Below the pieces are notes generated by a model. The model searched no databases, was not told the DNA's origin, and was given only the letters and a program-made list of their open reading frames with translations. Made by a program: the position numbers and the translations under genes. A stretch of DNA of 64,000 bases from Algoriphagus resistens (GTDB lineage Bacteria > Bacteroidota > Bacteroidia > Cytophagales > Cyclobacteriaceae), in assembly GCF_001442615.1 (NCBI RefSeq), contig NZ_LMXN01000004.1, forward strand, positions 372,001 to 436,000. Reading direction: 5' to 3'. Of the stretch, positions 35,889 to 45,822 are shown one piece after another; the first letter of the stretch is position 1; every line of letters starts with the position of its first letter.

Positions 35889-38800
35889 ATGAGAAATTTT
35901 TTAATCCTAATTTTAACTTCTTTATTTTTCTTAGGATGCTCAAACGAGAAAAAGAAATACCTATTCACCCCTGTCTCAGTTGAGAAATCCAATCTAAAGT
36001 TCACAAATGAAGTCAAAGAATCAGTAACCCTCGGAATTCTCTACTATCTCTATTTCTACAATGGTGGGGGAGTCGCAGTTGGCGATATAAATAATGATGA
36101 TTTGCCTGATATTTACTTTACCGGAAACCAAGTACAAAATAGGCTATTTTTAAACAAGGGAAATATGGAGTTTGAGGACATCACCTCAAATGCTGGAGTT
36201 GACGGATCCTCAGATTGGAACACCGGAGTCACCATGGCTGATGTAAATGGAGACGGATTTTTAGATATATATGTTTGTGCTGTGACTGGTATACATGGCT
36301 TAAAAGGTAAAAACGAACTGTTCATAAACAACGGGGACCTCACCTTTACCGAAGAAGCTGAAAAATATCAATTGGATTTTGAAAATTATGGCACTACTTC
36401 AGCATTTTTTGATTTTGATAATGATGGAGATCTCGACATGTATCTACTCAACCATTCAGTTCACACTGAAAATTCATACGGCCCGGCAGATATTAGAAAT
36501 ATTAGATCTGAAAAAAGTGGAGATAAATTATTAAGAAACGATAACGGGATATTCATTGACATCAGTGAAGAAGCTGGGATATTTGGTGGAGCAAATGGAT
36601 ATGGATTGGGTCTGACAACAGCTGATTTTAACAACGATGGCTTTACTGATATCTATGTAAGTAATGATTTTCACGAGGATGACTATTACTATATCAATCA
36701 AGGAGATGGCACATTCACTGAATTACTAAAAGAGAAATTCAGCCAGATCAGCAGGTTCTCCATGGGCAACGATGCAGCAGACATTAATAATGATGGCTAT
36801 GTCGATATTTTAACGCTAGACATGCTTCCTGAGGATGAGAGTGTCCTTAAAGCATCTATGAGTGACGACCCCGTCTACACTCATGACCTGAAAATCAAAC
36901 GGTTGAAGTATCATCCTCAATATGCGCGTAACATGTTGCAAATTAACCAAGCCGGAGAATATTTTCAGGAAACTGCTTTATACAGTGGAATAGCTGCTAC
37001 CGATTGGAGTTGGTCTCCCCTGTTCGCTGATTTCGACCTAGATGGCATACAGGATGTTTTTATTTCTACAGGTATTCCAAGAAGACCCAACGATCATGAC
37101 TACATCAGCTACATTTCGAATGACGAAACTGAGGGGAAATTCAATAACTCCAACAAACTAGATCAGGAAGCCCTAAACAAAATGCCTGAAGGGAAAGTAA
37201 AAAATTACATCTATAAAGGAGAAAAAAATCTACAATTCTCTGATCAAACAGGCAATTGGATTTCTAAAGACCCTATTATTTCCAATGGAGCAGCTTGGGC
37301 AGACTTTGATAATGACGGGGATTTAGACTTGGTCACAAACAACCTCAATGAGCCGGCAACTCTATATCAAAACAACGCAACGGAAAACTCAACTTATTTA
37401 AAAATCAAAGCAAATTTCAAAACTCCCAATAATTTCGGCATAGGCACTAAAGTGATTTCTTGGCATCAGGGAAATATGCAAGTAAAACAACTATATAATT
37501 CCCGTGGCTTCCAATCCTCCTCTGAACCATTAATACATTTTGGCTATGGAAATGCTTTAACTATAGACTCCCTCCTAGTAATATGGCCAGACAACACATT
37601 TGAAAAAAAATACAACATAGCTGTAAACCAGACGATAGTTTTCAGTCCCGTGGAAGATAGGCAAACAATAAACTACTCCGATATTTTCCCGAAGGCTGAG
37701 AAATGGTTTAAAAAAACCAGTTTCCCGGGCTTAACATATAAACATCAAGAAAATCACTTCATAGATTTTAACCGTCAAAAACTTATCCCATTCAAAGTTT
37801 CTGACCGAGGTCCCGCAGTTGCGGTTCGAGATCTTAATGGAGATGGTTCTGATGATATTTTCTTCGGTGGAGCCAAAAATCAACCTGCTGAGATTTACAT
37901 TCAGACTAAAGTTGGTTTTGCGAAAAAAAAGGAGGATTTGATCTCCATAGATTCTATCACTGAAGATGTGTCGGCAATAATAGAAGATTTGAACAATGAT
38001 GGTAAAAACGACCTTTTTATAGTATCGGCTGGGGGTGAACTTGAGTATGAAAACAAAAATCTAGGAGATAGACTCTTTATAAATAATGGCAGCAATTTAA
38101 CTAAGCAAGGTCTTCCTTCCTATTATCAAAACAGCTCAGTGGTGCGGGCTTTCGATTACGATAATGATGGCCATATAGACCTCTTCATCGGAGGGGCAGC
38201 TGAGGCAAAAAATTATGGTGAAACACCAAATTCCTTTTTGTTAAATAATAAGAATGGAATATTCACTATTACGCAAAACGATGAGTTGCAGCAGGCAGGG
38301 ATGGTAACCGATGCGGTCTGGACAGATTTTGACAGTGATGATTGGGTAGATCTCATAGTCGTGGGAGAATGGATGGCACCCAGGTTTTTTAAAAACCAAG
38401 AGGGTGTATTAAAAGATATCACCCCAGAAATCACTGATCGTGAGCTAACAGGACTGTGGCAATCCGTAATTCCCTTTGATATAGATGGGGATGGAGATTT
38501 GGATTATTTACTCGGTAATTGGGGCTTAAACACAAAGTTTATAGCCAATGATGGTTCGCCTTTAAAGATGTATTATTCAGATTTTGACGATAATGGAAGT
38601 ACAGAAACTATAGTGGCTTACGAGAAAAATGGTCAATACTACACAGTTTCTGGGTTAAGTGAGATGGGTAGCCAAATGAGCTTTCTAAAGAAAAAGTTTA
38701 CTTCACATCAAAAATTTGCTGGAAAACCTATTGAAGAAATTTTTGATAACGACCAATTGGAAAATGCCAAACTCTTCACAGTTAACAATCTTGCCTCTGG

Positions 38801-39143
38801 ATATTTACTTAATTCAGGAGGGAAATTTACTTTTGAATCCTTTGATGCGGCATTACAGATGGCTCCTATTACTGCATTCCTAAAGTTTGATTTTAATCTT
38901 GATGGGAAAGAAGAAGTCTTGGTAGGTGGCAATTATTTTGGTGTTACACCCTACCATGGTCGCTTTGGGAGCTTATCAGGAAATATACTCACTTCAGAAG
39001 GCAAAATTCTGGAAGGAAACAACCTAGGTCTAAGTTTCACCCAAAAATCTGTTAGAGGTTTGGATATAGTCAATTTCCAAGGCAGCCCCTACCTTTTGGT
39101 TACCTATAATAACGAAGAGCATGAGGTCTACCAACTTCCTTAA
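35889..39143 (+). CDS. Large FG-GAP/UnbV (VCBS repeat) lipoprotein
   Basis: I choose the ATG at 35889, which gives a lipoprotein signal (LILILTSLFFLGCSNEKKK, Cys near 17) and 1084 residues; the frame is open 28 codons upstream but that has no signal. About thirteen calcium-binding-like loops (DVNGDGFLD, DFDNDGDLD, DFNNDGFTD, DINNDGYVD, DFDLDGIQD, DLNGDGSDD, DYDNDGHID, DIDGDGDLD and others) build two propeller-like halves; between them (~515-590) lies an ASPIC/UnbV domain ('GIGTKVISWHQG...GFQSSSEPLIHFGYG...LLVIWPDN'). Such proteins sit on the cell surface next to SusCD systems. It faces a SusD gene and shares a terminator with it. Confidence 0.9.
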   Translation: MRNFLILILTSLFFLGCSNEKKKYLFTPVSVEKSNLKFTNEVKESVTLGILYYLYFYNGGGVAVGDINNDDLPDIYFTGNQVQNRLFLNKGNMEFEDITSNAGVDGSSDWNTGVTMADVNGDGFLDIYVCAVTGIHGLKGKNELFINNGDLTFTEEAEKYQLDFENYGTTSAFFDFDNDGDLDMYLLNHSVHTENSYGPADIRNIRSEKSGDKLLRNDNGIFIDISEEAGIFGGANGYGLGLTTADFNNDGFTDIYVSNDFHEDDYYYINQGDGTFTELLKEKFSQISRFSMGNDAADINNDGYVDILTLDMLPEDESVLKASMSDDPVYTHDLKIKRLKYHPQYARNMLQINQAGEYFQETALYSGIAATDWSWSPLFADFDLDGIQDVFISTGIPRRPNDHDYISYISNDETEGKFNNSNKLDQEALNKMPEGKVKNYIYKGEKNLQFSDQTGNWISKDPIISNGAAWADFDNDGDLDLVTNNLNEPATLYQNNATENSTYLKIKANFKTPNNFGIGTKVISWHQGNMQVKQLYNSRGFQSSSEPLIHFGYGNALTIDSLLVIWPDNTFEKKYNIAVNQTIVFSPVEDRQTINYSDIFPKAEKWFKKTSFPGLTYKHQENHFIDFNRQKLIPFKVSDRGPAVAVRDLNGDGSDDIFFGGAKNQPAEIYIQTKVGFAKKKEDLISIDSITEDVSAIIEDLNNDGKNDLFIVSAGGELEYENKNLGDRLFINNGSNLTKQGLPSYYQNSSVVRAFDYDNDGHIDLFIGGAAEAKNYGETPNSFLLNNKNGIFTITQNDELQQAGMVTDAVWTDFDSDDWVDLIVVGEWMAPRFFKNQEGVLKDITPEITDRELTGLWQSVIPFDIDGDGDLDYLLGNWGLNTKFIANDGSPLKMYYSDFDDNGSTETIVAYEKNGQYYTVSGLSEMGSQMSFLKKKFTSHQKFAGKPIEEIFDNDQLENAKLFTVNNLASGYLLNSGGKFTFESFDAALQMAPITAFLKFDFNLDGKEEVLVGGNYFGVTPYHGRFGSLSGNILTSEGKILEGNNLGLSFTQKSVRGLDIVNFQGSPYLLVTYNNEEHEVYQLP

Positions 39144-39147
39144 TACT

Positions 39148-39186
39148 AAAAAATCCGGCTCCCAAGAACAAGCTTAGATGCCGGAT
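39148..39186. terminator. Shared terminator between UnbV protein and SusD
   Basis: ATCCGGC and GCCGGAT (39153-39159, 39180-39186) with a 20-base loop; on the minus strand six T follow, so it mainly ends the SusD transcript. Convergent gene pair. Confidence 0.6.
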
Positions 39187-39242
39187 AATCTTTACAACAG
39201 AATTAAATTGATATTTAACTCATCTAATCATTTTATTGATAC

Positions 39243-40913
39243 TCAGTAGCCAGGATTTTGCTCCAACACATTACTTGCTGAAAGCGCAGAAGTAGGCACT
39301 GGAAAGCGATTTAAATGATCTGAACCGGACGGTTGATGATCCCACCATTCTTCTGTGGTGAAAAAGCCAAGCCGTACTAAATCAGTTCTTCTCCTTCCTT
39401 CTCCTAAGAATTCAATGCCCCATTCATCAGCCATTCTATATAGATCCAAATTTCCTGAAGTAGCAGGATTTGGATCCATGCCATCTTCAAATGCTCTTCT
39501 CCTTACCTCATTGATCAATTCAGCGGCTCTCTCAGAATCTCCAGATCTAAGCATACATTCTGCAAGCATCAGGTAAACTTCTGCCAATCTAAAAGCAGGA
39601 TGGTCGGCCCCCCACCTTAAGGATAAATCTGCACTGGAAGGAATAGGGATTTTCACTAATCGGACCCCCGTATTTTCCTCTCCCGCTCCTATATTCGAAG
39701 GGAGCTCTTCTACAGAAGAATAGGTTTGACCCAACTCAGAAAATCTTCCTACTTGATCCACAAACACCAAAGGCTTTCCATTATACTCTTCATTACCCAT
39801 CACCTGATCTCCCGTGATAGGTGACACTTGATCTCCTACTAGGAACATCCCTTCGTAATTACTGTTTCCTAGATACTTATAGGGTCTCTTTCTAAGGTCT
39901 TCATCCTCATATTTTTCATAGGGTGAACCAAGTTTAAAGTCATCCATATACAAATCACCATTAGGCTTTCTTGATGGTTGAAGGTGTGTTCCATTGTTAG
40001 AACCCAAATCCACATCAAAATATACCCTAGAATTATAATGATACATATGACCGTAATGGGTGTATTCCAGTCTATTAAATTCAGAAGGAATGGACCATAT
40101 AATTTCTGTGGAAAGATTATTAGTGAAATTGTGTGGCCCTTTCCAATCAGGATCCAAACTATACACTCCATATTCTCCATCTAAAAGTTCTTGGGAAATT
40201 TTGGCAGCCTCTTCAAACATATCAACTCCGGTATAGGCCTCGGAATTAAAGTACAGTCTTGCCAACATCAGTGCTGCTGCACCTTTAGTCATTGCACCTT
40301 CCAAGGGAGCTCCTACTTCCCTTTCAGGTAGATCAATGATGGCTTGTTTTAACAAACCCTCTATATGGTTAAACGTTTCCTGATCAGAACTTCTTGGGAC
40401 ATTTTCCTGATCTAGACTAGTAAATATCGGAAGTCCACCAAAAAAGTCCAGACCGCGAAGGTAAAAGAAGGCCGTTAACGCATCCAGTTGCCCCAGATGA
40501 GCGGCCTTATCTTCTTCCGTCAACGCAAGGCTTTGATAATCCAGGTTGCCTAAATCCTGCTTAACGTCCAATGCCAATGCTACACCCTGTAAGGTTCCTC
40601 TCCACGTCTCAAACAACTGGGATTCGTCAGGTGTCCATTCATGATGTTGGTAACGAGCATACCTCCCTCCATCATACCAGTGTCTGCCTTTGGTAGTTCG
40701 GGCAAAATGATCGGCAGAAAATTCCTGGGCAATCCACCTGTCCCCAGTTAGATACCATCTGGCATGGGTAAAAGGCCTATATAGTGCAGCTAAAACATCA
40801 CCTTCAGTTTTGAAGAAAGTTTCCGGCACTACCCTATCATACCATACTTCGTCCAATGAACAGCTGGTTAATGCTACTGTTAAGGTTATGATAATATATT
40901 TTTTCAGTTTCAT
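39243..40913 (-). CDS. SusD/RagB family lipoprotein
   Basis: A 556-residue SusD protein with a lipoprotein signal (LTSCSLDEV, Cys ~18). Helical tetratrico-like core (~80-260), the 'LRWGADHPAFRLAEVYLMLAECMLRSGDSERAAELINEVRRRA' region (~440-480), and the C-terminus 'FPVPTSALSASNVLEQNPGY'. Binds an unidentified substrate at the cell surface together with its SusC partner, which ends 18 bases upstream; the close spacing indicates one transcript. Confidence 0.95.
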   Translation of the reverse strand: MKLKKYIIITLTVALTSCSLDEVWYDRVVPETFFKTEGDVLAALYRPFTHARWYLTGDRWIAQEFSADHFARTTKGRHWYDGGRYARYQHHEWTPDESQLFETWRGTLQGVALALDVKQDLGNLDYQSLALTEEDKAAHLGQLDALTAFFYLRGLDFFGGLPIFTSLDQENVPRSSDQETFNHIEGLLKQAIIDLPEREVGAPLEGAMTKGAAALMLARLYFNSEAYTGVDMFEEAAKISQELLDGEYGVYSLDPDWKGPHNFTNNLSTEIIWSIPSEFNRLEYTHYGHMYHYNSRVYFDVDLGSNNGTHLQPSRKPNGDLYMDDFKLGSPYEKYEDEDLRKRPYKYLGNSNYEGMFLVGDQVSPITGDQVMGNEEYNGKPLVFVDQVGRFSELGQTYSSVEELPSNIGAGEENTGVRLVKIPIPSSADLSLRWGADHPAFRLAEVYLMLAECMLRSGDSERAAELINEVRRRAFEDGMDPNPATSGNLDLYRMADEWGIEFLGEGRRRTDLVRLGFFTTEEWWDHQPSGSDHLNRFPVPTSALSASNVLEQNPGY

Positions 40914-40931
40914 TTTTAAGGTAGTTTGGGT

Positions 40932-43925
40932 TTAGAAATTTGCTTGTACACCTAACATAAAAGTGCGGGTTTGAGGATAGGTTGCTCTTTCTTCAAATCC
41001 AGGGTCCAAACCATTGATATTGACTTCTGGGTTAAGTCCTGAATAATTGGTAAGCACCAATAGGTTTTGCCCGGTTGCATAGACTCTTAATCCTTTAAGG
41101 TATTCACTTCCTGGCAGACTAAAGGTGTAACCTATCGAGAGAACGTCCAATTTTAAAAAGTCACCTTTTTCAATCCAGTAATCACTTAATTCCTTTTCTC
41201 CTGTGATGTGCTTTTGTTTATCATAGTTCTCTGCTAGCACATTTCTACCCTCAAGTGGGATACCGTAATAAAAATTGGGCATATTAAATATATCATGACC
41301 GGTCCACGCCCTAAAATAGGCACTCATATCAAAGTTTTTGAAATTAAACTGGTTGTTCCAGGACAGGATCAATTTCGGAATCGCATTCCCAATAAATTTT
41401 TTATCATCATCAGTTTTGGTCCGTTCAGTGACGTCGAACACTTCCCCATCTGCACCTTTGAGCATCCAGTTTCCATCTTCCGTGAAACCTGCAAATTCCC
41501 ATACATAAAATTTACCTATAGGCTCCCCTGGAAATAACCTTACCGCATTGCCTGGGCTACCTGGAGCTGGAAAACTCTTGCGGTCCCAAAATGTCTGATT
41601 TCCCCAAAGATTTACTAATTCGCTTTTGTAGGAAGAACCAATGAATGTTGTAGAATATTGGAAATTTGTCTTTCTAACAGCATTCCAGCTAAGCTCTACT
41701 TCCCAACCAGCATTGGTCAACACTCCTACATTCATTGTTGTTTTATCATGGATTGCAGGAGGTTGAGGAACTGAAATATCATAGATCAAATCATCCACAT
41801 CACGTCGGAAAACATCGAAACGTCCATAGACATTCCCTTCAAGAATGGCAAAATCAATCCCGATATTGTATTCTTTTTTCGTCTCCCATTGCAAATCTGT
41901 GTTCTGGTTATGGGACACTCCGTAAGTTCTTCTCCATTCTCCATTCATAAGCCACCATGTATCCGGACCATACATTCTAGTTGCAACTCCTGGGTCAAAT
42001 CCTTCATTGCCAGTCTCTCCATATCCGGCACGAAGTTTTAATGTTGAAAAGATTTTTTGGCTTTGCATAAAGGCCTCATTATTAATATTCCATCCAATAG
42101 AAATAGCTGGAAATGTTCCCCACCTATTATCCTCGGCAAATTTGGATGAACCTTCTCTTCTTAAGCTAGCCGTAAGGAGGTATTTGTTGTCCCAGTTGTA
42201 ATTAACCCTTCCAAAAAAGGCCATTAGACGAACTCTTGGATTTTTATAGGAGCCCAGCCCCGCTCTTCCTTCGGACAAAAACCTACCTGTACCTAAATCG
42301 TTTTCCTCTATTCCGTCAACAGCGAAGTCTGAGTTGTTGGCGTTAAAACCCTGTCCGTTAAACTCCTGAAAACTATAACCTAGTACGGCATTTAGATTAT
42401 TTTTCCCGAAAACTTTATTGTAGGTGGCAAAAGTTTCAAATGTGCTGCTTCTTGATTCTCCATAATCCTGACTGGCATAACCCGCAACTCCCTCGTCCAA
42501 GGAAGTTTTATGCTGGGCAGACCTCCAATACGTCCCGTAGTCATTGTTTTTGACAATAGAATATCTTCCAGTTAAATTTAAATCTTTTGTCAAATTCAAC
42601 ACTAAGCTAGTCGTGTTCAATAGGTAACTGTATTTTCTATCATCTGTCCTCAACTCTATATCCGCAACTGGATTATACCAATCATACCCTCCAGTCCAAA
42701 CATTCAGCCCATTTGGATCGGTTGGATCATAGGGTGTTTCAGTTGGATTGAGTTGGATTGCCATCCTAAAAATATCATTATTTGAAAAGGTGGAATACCT
42801 ATGGCTATATGAAAGGTTATTACTGATTTCAAGAAATCCATCGAACATGCTGAAATCTGTATTAATCCTGGCTTGGATATCATCTCTTGATGATCCAATA
42901 GCCAGCCCTGTTGCACTTCTTTGACTTACCGTAGCCCTGATACGCGCCTGTTCAACCCCTCCGTTTAAACTTATCACATTTCTATAGGCAAAGGGGGTAT
43001 TATTGGTCACCTCATCAAACCAATCGGTATCATACCCCAGATCTTCCCCTATGTCCTCTTCAAGAAAGCGTTCGGTACTCAGTGGCTTATTATATCTCCG
43101 AACAGTTTCAACGAACATTTCACCGGTATAACTGACAGTTAAACCTCCGGCCTTTGCCGATTTGGTTGTGATCAAAATTACTCCTCCAGAAGCTCTTGTC
43201 CCATAAATAGCTGCGCCGGACGCATCTCTTAGAACTTCTATGGAAGCGATATCCTCCTTGACTACAGTATTGATATCCCCACCCGGGACACCGTCAATTA
43301 CTACCAAAGGCCCTTGTGAAGCGTTCACACTGTTCACTCCTCTTAATTGAATAGAAACTCCCGCATTGGGATCTGTGCCGTTTGAAGATTGAACACTTAA
43401 TCCTGGCACTTTCCCCTGAATGGCCATAAGTGGAGAAACAGTACCTGCCACAAAATCATCTTCATTCAAAGAACTGACTGCACTGGTTAAATTCTCCCTA
43501 TTTACCGAACCGTATCCAACCACAACCACTTCATCTAAAGAAGACACATCTTCTTTAAAAATCACATTTATTTCAGATTGATTGGTGATTTTAAAACTCT
43601 GGGGCTCGTATCCAATAAAGGAAAAAACTACTGTAGAACCTTCCGGAACATTGATAGAATATTTCCCATCAAGATCTGTGACAGTACCGACTCCTTCTCC
43701 TAAAATTGAAACTGTGGCACCAGGAACAGGTTCCCCTGATTCATCTCTTACAGTTCCTTTAATCGTAACATCAATTAATACATTACTATTAAGCATTAAA
43801 TCTTTACTCTCTTTTTCAATTAGTGACCTGGCTATTAAGTCATTTAAAAAAAAGATTTGCGAAATCAAGAATAGCATCAAAACATTTGGCAAAATGCTCC
43901 AATGCCCTTTTAAGGGTATTTTCAT
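40932..43925 (-). CDS. SusC/RagA TonB-dependent outer-membrane transporter
   Basis: A 997-residue SusC. Signal peptide, CarboxypepD_reg-like domain (TIKGTVRDESGEPVPGATVSILGEG, ~54-78), TonB plug with 'GTDPNAGVSIQLRGVNSVNASQGPLVVIDGVPGG' and 'IEVLRDASGAAIYGTRASGGVILITTK' split over ~180-260, and a barrel ending FMLGVQANF. Unlike the SusC at 27.6 kb it has no STN domain and no adjacent sigma/FecR pair, so it must be controlled otherwise. First gene of a SusC-SusD operon; upstream DNA to 44329 shows no clear promoter. Confidence 0.95.
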   Translation of the reverse strand: MKIPLKGHWSILPNVLMLFLISQIFFLNDLIARSLIEKESKDLMLNSNVLIDVTIKGTVRDESGEPVPGATVSILGEGVGTVTDLDGKYSINVPEGSTVVFSFIGYEPQSFKITNQSEINVIFKEDVSSLDEVVVVGYGSVNRENLTSAVSSLNEDDFVAGTVSPLMAIQGKVPGLSVQSSNGTDPNAGVSIQLRGVNSVNASQGPLVVIDGVPGGDINTVVKEDIASIEVLRDASGAAIYGTRASGGVILITTKSAKAGGLTVSYTGEMFVETVRRYNKPLSTERFLEEDIGEDLGYDTDWFDEVTNNTPFAYRNVISLNGGVEQARIRATVSQRSATGLAIGSSRDDIQARINTDFSMFDGFLEISNNLSYSHRYSTFSNNDIFRMAIQLNPTETPYDPTDPNGLNVWTGGYDWYNPVADIELRTDDRKYSYLLNTTSLVLNLTKDLNLTGRYSIVKNNDYGTYWRSAQHKTSLDEGVAGYASQDYGESRSSTFETFATYNKVFGKNNLNAVLGYSFQEFNGQGFNANNSDFAVDGIEENDLGTGRFLSEGRAGLGSYKNPRVRLMAFFGRVNYNWDNKYLLTASLRREGSSKFAEDNRWGTFPAISIGWNINNEAFMQSQKIFSTLKLRAGYGETGNEGFDPGVATRMYGPDTWWLMNGEWRRTYGVSHNQNTDLQWETKKEYNIGIDFAILEGNVYGRFDVFRRDVDDLIYDISVPQPPAIHDKTTMNVGVLTNAGWEVELSWNAVRKTNFQYSTTFIGSSYKSELVNLWGNQTFWDRKSFPAPGSPGNAVRLFPGEPIGKFYVWEFAGFTEDGNWMLKGADGEVFDVTERTKTDDDKKFIGNAIPKLILSWNNQFNFKNFDMSAYFRAWTGHDIFNMPNFYYGIPLEGRNVLAENYDKQKHITGEKELSDYWIEKGDFLKLDVLSIGYTFSLPGSEYLKGLRVYATGQNLLVLTNYSGLNPEVNINGLDPGFEERATYPQTRTFMLGVQANF

Positions 43926-44329
43926 AGTTGCATAAGGGTTAATTGGGTTTTAAAAATGTACTGAATGTACTGTAGGTAAAATTTGAGACGTACTTTTTTT
44001 CACTTTACACCTCATTTAAAGTCACTAATACATCATAGGCAGATTGTTTAAATTTTAACATAGACTAATATATTCTTTAATCATTTGAAGTCCAAGTATT
44101 ACTTTAATACAATCAATAGCTATTGAAAAATCCGCTTTTTCCAGCAATACGCTCACAACTAATCGACAATTAGATATTATTAAAATAATACCTTGCTATT
44201 CCAGGTTAATCAAACTCATATTACATACAAAGCAAAACCTGAATGATTATTAATATATTTACATAAACATCCTTACTTATTTATATTCGCACGAACTAAC
44301 TTTGAAAATTAACCGTAAACTATCTGATT
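43926..44329. other. Gap upstream of susC, no gene seen
   Basis: AT-rich DNA that should hold the susC promoter. I find no TTG/TAnnTTTG pair at the right spacing on the minus strand, and no repeats. Confidence 0.4.
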
Positions 44330-44458
44330 ATGTGGTCAATAGTAAGATTTTCAGAAATAGTATTCTTTGGCTTCATTGCCATGATCGGAGTATTAGGAGC
44401 AGAAAATACTTTCCCTTTTTTGTTCTTGCTCAGGGAAATTGGATTATTCAAATGCTAA
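44330..44458 (+). repeat. Diverged direct repeat, right copy, with a 42-codon frame
   Basis: An ATG at 44330 opens MWSIVRFSEIVFFGFIAMIG and continues through VLGAENTFPFLFLLREIGLFKC to a TAA: 42 residues with one hydrophobic segment. The second half matches the left copy at 35363-35464. Whether the frame is ever translated is unknown; I list it as repeat rather than gene. Confidence 0.45.
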
Positions 44459-44658
44459 GCATACAGACTAAAAGAAAAAAGGAGCTGGAGAAAGAAAGAC
44501 CAATCCTGGAAATTCTAGATAAGCTCTAGAAATCAAAAGGAACTTCAAAATCGCAAAAGATTTAGATTTGGAAGAATATAACATTAGCAGGAAATACCGC
44601 TACGGTGCGTAATTAACGGATGTAATTAATATTGCCAAAAACTCACTCAACATACGTT

Positions 44659-45067
44659 TCAAGCCTGGAAGTCGATTCGCTCTTCTCCGAGACGTTTTCT
44701 TATACCCTCAAGCAACGAGGTATCGAAAGGTGGACGTTTGACATAGGGACTGTAGCCAAGAACGAAATGCAGATACATGTTCCCAGTAATCTGGACAACG
44801 GTCGCTCGTTCATCCAGATTGAGCATATGCCTGATGATCGCCAGCATGATCAATACCCTGGGGTTCAGTGCAGACCGCCTTATCGGTTTGGACGGATAAC
44901 GTTTGTTGAACAGGTTTACCAGCCCACCCCACGGGGTCTGTGAACCGAGCACTACCCAGTGACTGGATGGAGCCAAACCATTATAAAGGGGCAAATCCAG
45001 TCAACGACAGCTGGCTTTGACTGGTATTTTCGCTGTGGGGTGCACGCCTTTTGGGAGTCTTCTGCAT
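44659..45067 (-). pseudogene. IS1182/IS5-type transposase N-terminal fragment
   Basis: From an ATG at 45067 (MQKTPKRRAPHSENTSQSQL) to about 44990 in one frame, then, after a frameshift, NGLAPSSHWVVLGSQTPWGGLVNLF, RYPSKPIRRSALNPRVLIMLAIIRHMLNL (broken here at 20), and PFDTSLLEGIRKRLGEE to a stop at 44659. This is the DUF772 helical N-terminal domain of IS1182/IS5 transposases; the catalytic DDE domain is missing. I could not find matching terminal inverted repeats. A dead insertion-sequence remnant. Confidence 0.65.
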
Positions 45068-45276
45068 GGTTCTTTCCACTTGGTATCGCTTACTCTCTGA
45101 AATTATTCCCTTAATAGAATCATGTGACCACTTTTTATTTTCTAAGCAAACCCTAATTAACAACTACAATATATGGTGTTATTTCCACTGGCGATATCAC
45201 CAGCAATCCCCACATATATTGATGGTTACGGCTTTTTTATTAGGAGTGCGAATGGGATATTAATAAGGTTGCAATA

Positions 45277-45759
45277 TCATTTCACGCCGAGCAATAATTC
45301 AGCATTTTCAACCGCTTTATTCATTTGCTGATCCACTTCTTTGATCTTTGTCAGTTCTTCTTGTAGTTTTTTATACAGATCACCCTGGTCAGTTTCTCCA
45401 TTTCCGCCCTCTTTGCTATGGGTACCATGCTTCATTCCAGCTACTAGAAATCCTGCCGGGAAGTTTTCGGAAAAAGCCCTCATCCAATTCATCATTTCCT
45501 CATTTGCCTCGCTTAGTGCCGCTTCGCTCTGAACAATCCTGTCCATGATTTCCATATCTGTTATAGTATCCTTATTAGCATTCAACTCTTTCTTTAACCT
45601 CATGAGATTCCCCATTTTAGCCATGGCATCATCATGAACTGTTATCACTTCCTTTTTAAGCAAAGTCAAATTCTCATGTTCTCCAGTATTCTGATTTTTA
45701 CAACTTAGAAACAGGTGAACAGAGAGGAGAAATGGGAGGAGAATTTGTGATTTTTTCAT
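45277..45759 (-). CDS. Small coiled-coil lipoprotein
   Basis: A 160-residue lipoprotein (LFLSCKNQ, Cys ~20). Heptad-like charged helices (KKEVITVHDDAMAKMGNLMRLKKEL, ~34-58; SEAALSEANEEMMNWMRAFSENF, ~77-99; LYKKLQEELTKIKEVDQQMNKAVENAELL, ~127-155) suggest a helical bundle with a Met/His-containing central loop (AGMKHGTHSKEGG). Related proteins in Bacteroidota are listed as hypothetical. It is the last gene of the MbnP/MbnH-like cluster, so it may be part of the same envelope metal function; that is inference. Confidence 0.7.
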   Translation of the reverse strand: MKKSQILLPFLLSVHLFLSCKNQNTGEHENLTLLKKEVITVHDDAMAKMGNLMRLKKELNANKDTITDMEIMDRIVQSEAALSEANEEMMNWMRAFSENFPAGFLVAGMKHGTHSKEGGNGETDQGDLYKKLQEELTKIKEVDQQMNKAVENAELLLGVK

Positions 45760-45822
45760 GGTTAAGCAAAGAATTACTGTGTTACAATTATCAAGTGAAT
45801 GTAGATGGATTCGATCCAGGCT

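Noticed and set aside
35747..36016. 89-codon minus-strand frame over the start of the UnbV gene
   Set aside because: Shadow of the lipoprotein gene, whose signal peptide and repeats are unambiguous on the other strand.
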